Shown here in pieces: positions 45,600 to 56,700 of a stretch of DNA of 64,000 nucleotides. The DNA is taken from assembly GCF_963678635.1 (NCBI RefSeq), contig NC_087065.1, positions 9,070,267-9,134,266 of the forward strand, given 5' to 3'. The notes below the pieces were generated by a model, which saw only the letters and a program-made list of their open reading frames with translations, made no database searches and was not told the DNA's origin. Source of the stretch: Symsagittifera roscoffensis (lineage: Eukaryota; Xenacoelomorpha; Acoela; Convolutidae). The first letter of the stretch is position 1. Every line of letters begins with the position of its first letter. The position numbers were made by a program, and so were the translations under genes.

Positions 45600-47025
45600 G
45601 AAGCTAAAGTGCTATTTGTAATATAATAGTCTGTGTTAATATCCTTAGCATTAGCTGTAATTATTAGCTGAATAAAAATGAACACTTTCAAAAACATTAT
45701 TTGTGACTTAGGTTAAAAAAAAAGGAAAGTTCATACTATAACACAAGCTATGCTTGTGTAAATAAGTGTAAGTGATGCATTGTTAGAAATTGATGTCACA
45801 TAGTAGCATTCATTGCATTTTGAGAAATGTTAGTTTATTGGAATTGCATTTGAGGAAAAGTTGATCTGTAGAAATTTTAGACGTTGATTAAAACTCTCAA
45901 CGAAAACCATTTTATATTTTATACAACTTCGGAGGCAGTTGGAACAATCAGATTTTGCCCATGATTTGAGCATTCGTGGTACTTCCTCTGTAAATACGTT
46001 TATGGTGGTGAATGACCATTTTTCACACGCGAACAGACGTTATTTACTATGCACTATGCTAACACGTCCCAATCAATTTTAATATTCATCACTAAGTCTG
46101 TCGCCATTCCTTTGGTTCGAAGACACTTTCGAAACTTCATTCGTAAAAGGTTTGATTCAAATTTTGCAATTCATTGCTGGATTGAATTTATAAATGGATC
46201 TAATATAAAAATACAAATACGCTATTGAAAAGAGCGCTATCTTCTATTAAAAAGACTACTTATTTACATAGAAATCTTTATATTGCACTATAAACGGATT
46301 GCTGCAATAAAATATAGCAAAGGTGGGTTTAACTGAATTGAAACATTGCACAGTAGAATTGAATTTTTAATGTTATTTAAATTTGTAAGTTGGACTAAAT
46401 AGACGATGGACTGTTTTGTTGTAATTAATTATTAAAAGAACAGAGCATCACTGCTGATGTCAAATGGAAAAGAAGAAGAAAACCGTATATTGCATCCGTC
46501 CGTCTCTACTTCAAACTGATCTCAATCTTTATTGTCCTTTTCGAGCTAACTTGTTTCATCTATTCCTTGAACTAAACCCTTTCAATACAGCTATTGCGAT
46601 TAGGTTCACATTCTCGCCCTTGTGTGGTAGCATGATGTTTATGACATTGAAGTTTGCTCATAAATTACTAGTAACAGTTGGGATCACTGAGACATTAAGA
46701 GATAGGTCTACAGATGCATAGAAGCGAGAAAAATAGAGATAGATTACGAATTAAACATCATTTAATAAGTCGATTTTGAGGGGAACCGGCTGTTTCCGGC
46801 CGGACACAACCGTCCCTAAACTGTCATTATTTGAAAGTACACAAGATAAAGTTGAACTTCTTGCAAGTCGTTGTCATTAGAGTAAAGCCACTGTACATAA
46901 GATTAGATTCGGTTCCAACACTCCGAACTTGACCGGCAAGTTTCAGTTCATGGATCAATAGACCCGAAACAATAGACCCGAAACAGGGTCACATCTAAAA
47001 TGTTCGCCCCCCCCCTTTTCATCCA
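45600..47025. other. Downstream region of the ankyrin gene, no other gene seen
   Basis: It lies 3' of the minus-strand ankyrin gene and should include its 3' UTR. An AATAAA on the minus strand at about 46528-46533, some 490 bases after the stop, is a candidate polyadenylation signal. Nothing else is supported. Confidence 0.35.
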
Positions 47026-47734
47026 TTAACTTTCACCCATTGTAGGTGGGGGACTAGCAGATGGTGGCCTCATTAGTAAGGAATTGGCTGGGTTGTGTAT
47101 TGAGAGGACTCCACCAGACATATTAGTGGGCGATGAACTTCCTAATCTGGTCGAGGTCCCCCCTCCTATGGGCGGAGGAGGGGGAGGCGGGATCGGAGCT
47201 CTACTTCTTGCATACGAAGTGGAATATGTATGTTGTTGAGCAGCCATTTGTGAAGAGCACACTCCGTTCATTTGAGTAGAAATACCACCACCCCCTGGTC
47301 CTACAACGTTGGGGTGCGGGGGTGGGGGTATATTCTCACTACTGCTTAATAACTCTGTTGACGGAGAGTGTGAGGGGGGCATGTTGTAGTTGGCAGCGTG
47401 AGTGTGCTGCGATTGGGTGGCCGCGTGCATACCAGCCCCTGAGGGGAGCGCCATGTTGTTGTTGTTGTTTGTGTTTCGATGACTACCTGTTTGGGCGTGG
47501 TGGTGAGAAGCATAATGACTGCTGCTACTGCTGTTGTTGCTGTGTGAGAAATTGTGACACATGCAGTGAGCATGTTGGGCTAGGACGTCAGCTAGATGAG
47601 ACTGGTTTGTGTGTCGCAGTGTGTTGTAGAATAGGTCGAACATTTGGTCTGGACTGCAGACGAGGAAGGAGAGAAGTCGCTCACTTTGAAGTCTCCTGCT
47701 GCCCGCACTTTTCATGTCGGCCGCCGCCCCGCTG
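47026..47734 (-). CDS. Ankyrin gene, exon 7 (His/Asn- and Pro-rich C-terminus)
   Basis: The acceptor TTCTTAG|C precedes 47734. It starts with a Leu-rich helix (SERLLSFLVCSPDQMFDLF), then Ser/His/Asn-rich tracts, then two Pro-runs (IPPPPHP and IPPPPPPP) and ends PPPTMGES before a stop at 47026. Proline runs of this kind can bind SH3, WW or EVH1 domains; that is inference. Confidence 0.85.
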
Positions 47735-50700
47735 CTAAGAACACTAAACACAACACCCATCCCAAGTCACAATCAACCTTCATATTCATGACACAAAACA
47801 GCCCAATAATTCAATACACAACAAAGACAATTGGAAAAGGGTCAATGAACACATGGAAAAAGAAAAACAATATATGCCTTTAAAGCTCTTCGAAGATCAA
47901 GAACAATTTATGATTGCCACTTTTTTGATAAAAAATATCTCTATTCGAAAGAACCAGATCAGTTAACTTTCTTATTCCGCTAGCAATTGTGAAAATGAAA
48001 CCCACTTTCACAAAAAGAAGTCAATCGCATTTTTCTTAAAATTTACACTTTTCGCCAACGCCTTCCTTGTGAGGTTTCCTTGCGAGGTCTGCCATGAAAT
48101 GAACTGCACTTAAAAATAAATCAGAAGTCAAACAGCTGAAAATTAATTTTTGGCGTGAACAAATTTTACACAGAGGCGAAGCTGAGCTTCGCACCACTTG
48201 CGCATTTGCGAAAGACAAAGCCACAGACACGTATAAAAAATTGACAAAATGCCAAAAAAAACACCCAAATTTTTCCAAGGTTTGTTTCAAACTGAAACTC
48301 ATTTTGATGAAAACCTGTGGCAGAGCACAACAGCCAGTATTGAACTGGCTCGAAACACTTCGCATTACAATACACATTGCGCTATAGTATAGTCAGTGGA
48401 AAACGATAGAAGCCGAACCAAAAATTCTGAGAAATTAAGTTGAAAAAATTACTTTGAAAAAAAAATTGAAAAGTTAAACATTTTGTAGATAACTTACAAA
48501 AACTTTATGATTGTATCGGATGAAGTTCATAAATAGCCTCAAAAATAATCGGAAACCATTCACCGAACGGCAACAAAGGCGACAAAGTTTGGGTCGAAAC
48601 CTGTTGAGCCGAAAACAAAACTGTTGTCATAAAAATTCATGAAGTTTCAAAAGTTTTTACGACACATCCATATTGAAACACATAATCCTATACAAATAAA
48701 TTTGCCCTCAAAATTAAGCAATATAAGTTGACAAAGCCAAAAACACAAACTATTTGAATTTTAAAAAATGAGGAAAAAAAATTGCGATACATCTTAATTT
48801 AGACTTGGTAAAATTACAAATTACAGAACTTGGGGGAGGAAATGAAAAAATAGAAATCCGTTGAGCAGTTTGTCGGCTGAAATATCAAAAATTCAATTTT
48901 TGCAGTTCTCATAAAAATCAATTTCCTTAACCATGAGAAAAATTCAAGCTATTATATAACTTCATTAATTGCTTTCTCATAACTAAAGAAGAGAACATTT
49001 TATAATACTAGTATGAAACACGGTGAAAAGTTTATTTTGACGAAAAAACGAATCTTGACTTAAATTTACGGATGAAGAATCTTGTTCCCGGTTGCAATAA
49101 AACTGTTAATCTCTAGGGTTAAAATTGATTGACATAGCCAACAGACATTCGGAGAAGAGTCAAAGAACCCAAGAAAACAGAAAAAAATACCATTGAAAAA
49201 ACTTCAACTTTCAAATTTCAAAGAAAAAAATATATGGCCTTAAAGCTTTGAATTTCAAAAACAAGTTATGACTAACACTTTTTTTGATAAATAAAACACA
49301 ACTTGAGACAAAGGCGAAGCTGAAACTTCGCAAAGACGAGCAAGAAAGCGGCAAAGATACGGGACCTTTAAAAAGCACAAAAACTCAATTTTGCATATAA
49401 TATTTAGGAAGGTAATAAATTAAAGGCAATAATACCAATATTGCAAATAATAAATTGGAATGTATTGAATCAAACTGCGCATAAATATCCATAAATTGAA
49501 AATTCTCGCGACGTAAATCGAGTTGGAAAATTCTGAAATGGAGTTTTAATTATTATACTGTCGTATGAAACAAATACCTTTTTTTGGTTCAATTGATGAA
49601 TTAAAGAAGCATCAACGTGTTAACTGATTAGTAATCAAATGACGGAGCACATGTAAATATACTGCTAAGGCAGTCTACTTGTTTAAAATTGCCACCAAAA
49701 GAGCACCTTTATTTGCGACCTAAGTTGAAAAAAAAGTTGCCTCGTACTATCACACTACGCTACGCACGTGTAAACACTGGACCAATGAGTAAAACTTTTA
49801 GTCCAATGGAAAACCTGAAACTTAAAATCGAAATTCGAAGGCAATCAGATTTTTGGTGACTTTTAGACTTTTGCTATTACATAGTGGAATTTGTCTTTCT
49901 TTTAACAAAATGAACATATTTCGAAAAAAATCAAACAGCAAAAATCAATACTGAGCACGAACAAATTTTCAGACAAAAACCAAAACAACTCATCATGACC
50001 TATATAAGTTCACTAAAATCATCGAATCTTCAAAAAAGAACGATTTCTGTGTAAGTACACTACAATCAATCATTTGACCAATTGACAACAACAGCAAATC
50101 TAGAAGTTTGAACAATTTTGGTTCGTGGAAACAGCAAATCCATATTACTTCAAAATATTCGGTGCTGTAAATTTTTCTAACCGCACCTAAAATTATTGAA
50201 TTCGATTGATTAGTAAAAATCCTGGTGTAGTGATAATGTGACGTGGCTGACTACCTTTGGTTGAGGAAGGCATCAATGATGTAGAGGGGACTCATCTCCT
50301 CCAGCAGAGTGCCCCTCACCTGCTTCACAGTCTCCCTGTGCTCCTTCGACAGTCCCCCTCCCGCCCCTGCAGCACCACCTACTCCCCCAATACCCACTCC
50401 ACCCACGCCCACTCCCAGCACACAGTTGGGGGGCAGACCGTACTTGTCCAGTACTCCTTTCACAACACCCACCGCCTCCCCAAGTTCCTCCCGCTCTTGT
50501 TCGTCATCGATGGACTCGAGAAGACATTCTAGCACCCCCAGCACCTGGTCTCCATTGACTACCACAGACGAAATGCCGCCTCCCCCTCCTCCTCCCCCGT
50601 AGCACCCGTCGCCCATTCCCATACCATGCATACCATAGGAGTTCATGCCTCCGTGTTTCATCATGGCCTCTTTGCTACTCAATAGAACCGCAATCTCCGG

Positions 50701-53700
50701 TGCCACATCTTTCACATGTGAGGTCTTGGCGATATCAAAACAAGTCTGGCCGTACTTGTTTTGAATGTAGGGATCCCCGTGGTGATTTAAAAGCACCTCG
50801 GTCAGTTCCAGGTCTCCGTTCTCGATGGCGATGTGTAACGGAGTGCAACCTTTGCTGTCTTTTCTGTTCACCAGTCCGTTGTCTGTCTCCAGTATCTTCT
50901 GCACTAGACGCAGCAGATCGTAGTTGAAGTCACGTGTGTGAATTGTTGAGTCAGAGCACCTGTAAAAATTTATTAAACATATGGAACAAATAATACAAAA
51001 CCACAGCGAAAACAAGTAACCTTTTGAATGCAGATTTAGTGTTAAAAAGTAAACTCACAAGCTTGTCTTAAAAATGTCAGCGCAAATATCCATTTTTCAT
51101 GTAATTATCAGACTATTTTGATAAGTTTCACTTGCGTAACATAGTGTTTGGAAGCTTACCTTGATCTTCCGAGATGGTGGAATGCTGTAATGTAGTGCAA
51201 TGGCGTGCACTCGGACCTATCCACAGTCGATACATCGCTTCCCTCGTCCAACAACAACTCCACACTCTCCACCAGGGCAGACCAGTTCTCGCAGTGTTCC
51301 AGTTCCAGGGCCGCACAATGGAGTGGCAGTCTGTCTATGCAGTTGAGGAGGTTGACGTTGGCTTGTGCTTCCAGCAGACACCGAACAATGTCCGGGAATT
51401 TGGTAGCCACGTGGAGAGCACTGTCGCCCGTGTCGTTGACCAGGTTCACATTGGAGCTACACTGGATTAAGGCTTGGATCCCTGGAAAGAAAAACGCAAA
51501 TAGTACATTCTTTCCAAGTAGAAGGCGATAGCTTACAAGTATGATAACAGTTTTGCACGACTAAATCCTCTACAAAAAAAACAACATTAAAACAAAGTGG
51601 ATCTTCGTAACTCCTTTATAAATAAGCCAACAGTCATTGATGAGTATAACTGTGAAACACACTACCTAAATCGTGTCTATTCTGCAAACCAAGACGAGAA
51701 TACAACCATAAAATAGACAATTTCTTGAGTTAATATGAACGTTTTGGCACTGATTGGCGTTTTCCAAAACCCAACAAGGATAGCCGGTTACTGTGCAAGT
51801 AGCACAGAATGTTCCAACCATCGTTTTAAAAAAAAACTACTTTTTTTTCAAATTAGGGTCTTTTTTCGGCGTGATAAAATGATCTTAACGAGAAACTAAA
51901 GCTTAAACAATTTCGACAGTTTCAGTAAAATACGCAAATTGGAAAACATTTTTTTGCAGAAAAATAATTACAAAAATAATAAATCAACAAAAAGCAGTTT
52001 ATTGAATTTATGAAGTGTTTTATCCCAAAATCAAAAATGTCAAACCGGTTTTTCTCGATACTGAAAATTTTTTTTAGTGTCGTTCGAATCACGACTGAAA
52101 GGGCTTTAATATGATATATCACTCAACCAAGTCCAATGATTAACTGTAATACCTGATTATGATTGTAATACCGGAAAACAAAAAGAAAAATGAAAAAAAA
52201 CGAGGATAGCCGGTTACTGTACAAGTATCACAGAATGTTCCGACTAGTCTTAATAAAAAACAACAAATAAAAAAACAACAAAGTTTTTTTTTCAAATTAT
52301 TGTCTTTTTTCGGCGTAATGTGATCACAGGAGCTGAACAAAACTGGGATTTAGGTGTATTCGACAACCATACTAAAATAGCAAAACGAAAAACAACTATT
52401 GTAGAAAAATTACCAGAAAAACGAAATCAGAAAAACAATTCTCTAAAATTTTCAAGTTTTTTTTGAAAAATTTGATTCCAAAAAGGCGCTAAAATATTCA
52501 AATTAAACTAACGTTATCCAATAAAAAGTAAGCTTTTACGTTTTAAATTAAGCTATTGTAAGCTTTCAAGTAATTAAAATACGACTGCTCGCTCGCTTTT
52601 TTTTTGCTCGAAATTTGGGAATTTTTTAATGTGGTTCGAATCACGACTAAAAGAGCTTTAATATGATATATCACTCGACCCAGTCCGATGATTATTTGAG
52701 GTACTTGAGTTTGCGTGGAAAACAAAAAGAAAAAAACTAAAACACACACGAATACAAAGTTCCATGGTCGGAACAATAAACGGTTGGAAATGCAAACCAT
52801 TCGTTATTGATCATGGCCTCATTCATTTTAAAAGTGTTCTTTATTTTATAATGTCAAGGAAAAAGCCTTAGACCCTGTTTGTGGCAGGGTTGCAAAAACA
52901 CGTTTCGAGTTTAAAAAAAAGTTTTAAATAAAAAACAATGAAACTATATGCAGTCGGTGTGTCGCACTTTTCCCCAGTTGCGTGCTCTTTCAATTTCACC
53001 TCGTTCATGAAATCCATCAAGGAGATTTTCCGCGAACACAGTTCAGAGTGCCAAAGCACACAAGAAAATCAGCCGATCAGGGGAAGTTGTTTTGAACTTT
53101 AAATTATTCAGTGTTTTAAACACTGTGTTAAACATGTTTTAAACAAGTTTTACACAAGACATGTTTTAAACATTGCAACCCTGGTTTGTGCAGATTAAAA
53201 TCAAGATTGCTTAACTTCTGTTTTATTTTTATACAATCAATTTCAGTTGAAGAAGATAGAAATTGCTACGGCATTTGGCTCGAAAATTGGAAGTGACATG
53301 GAATTAAGAACACTTTGCAATTTTGCAATTTGAGCTCCAATCAATTTCGGCGATTAGTTGGGCATCCCTTGCTCCGATCCATTACGAGAAGAGGTGAGGC
53401 GAAGAAGGAAGCCAATTAAAAAGAGTCTCAACAGTGACCTTGGACAACACAGCGCAACTGATTGATTTCCTTTCCCGATGATTGGAAGAGGAGGCGCTAT
53501 CCAATTTAGCTTTCTAAACCTGCCCCCAGAAGCAACCTTAATCTGCAAATCCCGTTGCACAGTCACAATAGCACCAGCAATTTCCTATTGTATTAATAAG
53601 AAGAGCTATACATGACGTATTAATCGAAGACCTTAGAGGACCTTTAGAAAAAGAAGTCGCAATATAAAAGATAACGCCGTATCCACGATTGTGCGATACC

Positions 53701-56700
53701 AATATACAATCATTATTTTGATGAAAACTTAAGACATTTTTAAGCCATCAACTCAACAAGAGACAGTTACAACGCTGACAACCACCTATACAAAAATATC
53801 AAAATTCATATTTCGGCAATCCATCTTCCAATAAACGAGCGGTTGAATCAAATGTATACAAAGAAGAACTTGAATTCTTTGTACACGGAACTTTAATCCT
53901 TTGGTTTAACCAGGGACGTTTAACTTCGCTTGTCCAATTTAAATCAGTTTGCTTAAGCTGTAGTCAACTCACCACTGAGGTTGCCAGTGACGGCGCAGTA
54001 GTGCAACGTAGAGTTGCCTCCTAGGCCCTGCTTGTCCACGTCACAGCCATAGTTCAACAGCAACTTCAGTATCCTCGGGTGGTCCACCGCCAAGTGCAAA
54101 GGGATCTCACCATCTACAGTCGGAAGATTGGCGTCTGCATCCGCATCTAGCATCATCTTCACACACTCGTAATTACCCGCTCTCGCGAACATATGTAGCA
54201 CTGTTGATCCGTCTGTTCTCTGTTTGTTCACCAGTGCTCCGTTGTCTATTAAGTGCATACAGACATGAGGGTGTTTGACAGCTAGATGTAATGGTGCTTC
54301 TTCCTTGTCGTTGGTGATGTTGATAATGGCTCCGTTGTTGATCAGCTCCGTGATGACGTAGTGCCAGTCTGGTCTCTGGACGCAATAGTGCAGCGGGGTG
54401 TTGCCGTGTGCGCCCTGTCTGTTGACATCGCAGCCGGACTTGATCAGGATCATAGCTATTTTGATATGTGCCAGTTTGAGCGCGATGTGCAGTGGCGTGT
54501 CTCCGTCGTCATTCTGTGCGTCCAGATCCGCCCCTCTATCCACCAAAAGTCTCGCTTCCTCCTCGCAGTTCTTCATCGCGTAGATGTGCAGTGCAGTATA
54601 GCCAAATGCACCTGTTAACGAACACAATCACAGCGCTACTCTAGTAAAACCTCGAACTCAATACCCGATCTTGTACACAAATACCCCATTGTAACTAGTT
54701 AAAAAATCTGCTCCCAATATTCTACCCCTACGCAAAAAAGCCGCCGAAGAAAATGCTGCGGTCACTAAACTCTATGCTGCGGTCAGTTTTGACCAGTTTT
54801 GATTATTTTAAGCCACCAAAAATTTGACAATCTTTATTTTTTGTGACGTATGATCTTAATAATATCAAGGCAAACCTACTCATCTTATGCAAGCATATTT
54901 CTTAGGATCATCGAATATTCTCTTGTCTAAGCAGCGGCGGACCTAGGATCTTCCAGGGAGTGTTTTTTTTTTGAAATACCAATTCGGGCCCTTTGACTTG
55001 ACGGGAAAGTTGTGACTTGAAATTTAAGTATTATCGGCGCGCGCTCTCTCTTCAAATTGTTTATATACACTCTGAAGGCACCTTGAGAAAAATTTGAGGA
55101 TTGGACGGTCGAAAATGGATGTCGAAAATTGACATCGTAAAAAACGATGTCAGTTGATTGTTAGCAAATGTATGCAAAGTTTTGCTTATATATTTTTTAC
55201 CTCTGGCGTTGATGTCGAAGTGTTTACAGGATAGCATGATCTTCAAAATCTTGGTGTCCACGTGTTTTGAACTCTCGTACTTGCAAATTCCCAGTCTATG
55301 CACTGGACAATTTCCGTCCGGATCTCTAACGTTCAAATTGGACCCAGTCGCTACTAGTATCTCAAACAACTCTGCGTGGGGGTCGTGTTCTGAACTCATT
55401 TCTTCGATGCATACTCGCATGAAGTCCTCTTTGGAATAAGTTAAGTTCCGGCGCTTGTACTGGCCAGCATGGATATAGCCAAAGATACCAGAGGGGTCCA
55501 GAGCATAAAGGATTGGCGTCATGCGTGATCCGGGTGGGTACTCGCCATTGACGTTGGCCGAGGCTTCTTGAAGTAGGAATTTGACTACGTCGTAGGCTTG
55601 TTTTTCTACAGCTGTGTATAAAAGAAGCTGGTTGCTGATTCCACATTTGGCCAATAGCTTGTAGACTTTCACTATGCGATGTATACATCTCCCTGAAAAC
55701 AAACTTCGGATATTAGAACCGATGCCACAAGAACACAGCCAACAGACAGACAGTTGGAAAAGAGTCAACGAACGCAAGTAAACACAAAAATAATACAGAC
55801 CTGTTTTTCAGTACAAAATTCAACTTGCGAATTTCCAAGAAAAAAATAGACGCCCATAAAGCTCTTTGAATTTGTAGAACAATTTATGATGGACAATTTT
55901 ATGTTGAAATTAACCCAAATTGAGAGAATTGGTTCAATACGTAAAACTTTCATTTCGCTGGGAAATCTGATAATCAATTTCCATTTTCGAAATCAGAAGT
56001 CGATCATGTTTTTCGTGACCTGTACACTTTTGCTGTTCGACAGTAGAGTTTGCCTTCCTTTTAGCAAAGGAAAAGAACTGAATTAAAAAACAAATCACCA
56101 AAAAAGTAAACTTGAGCCTGACAACTCTTAAAACTTTTCCTGAATAAAAAAACCATCACGACCTATATAACATAGGCGCTACGCGCAATACACCGAAGGC
56201 ATAAAAACTGAAGCAAAAACCAAACAACTTGAACAACTAATAATTGAAGAATAACAGTTCTAGAACAAAAAATCGTACTAATACATGTATACACCAAAAT
56301 TTTGCTATATCGAGAAAGAGCCTGAAATAACAGTTCTAGAACTAAAAATCGTACTAACACATGTATAGGTTAAATTTTTGATATATCAACGAAGATCATA
56401 AAATAACACTTCTAGAACTAAAAATCGTACTAACACATGTATACACCAAAATTTTACTATATTGACAAAGAGCCTGAAATAACAGTTCGTGAGCTAAAAA
56501 TCGTACGAACACATGTATACACCAAAATTTTGCTATATTGGCAAAGATCATGAAATAACAGTTCGAGAGCTAAAATAAATAAAGATGAACAAATAAAGAA
56601 ACAAACATACGCAATCACGTGACATAGCGCGATATAGTCCAGCCCACATGATAATTGATAACTGTGGACGTTATTTGTCGACACTTGACAACAGACAACA

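Noticed and set aside
47322-47738. Cys-rich plus-strand open frame of 138 codons
   Set aside because: It is the reverse of ankyrin exon 7; the Cys content mirrors the Gln/His/Asn codon runs.
50257-50602. Pro/Thr-rich plus-strand open frames of 91-97 codons
   Set aside because: They are opposite-strand shadows of ankyrin exon 6, whose Gly-rich codons read as Pro and Thr.
52868-53059. Minus-strand frame with a charged segment in intron 4 of the ankyrin gene, possible alternative exon
   Set aside because: It would add an unrelated segment between two ankyrin repeats whose phases already join exactly, and the peptide is not recognisable.
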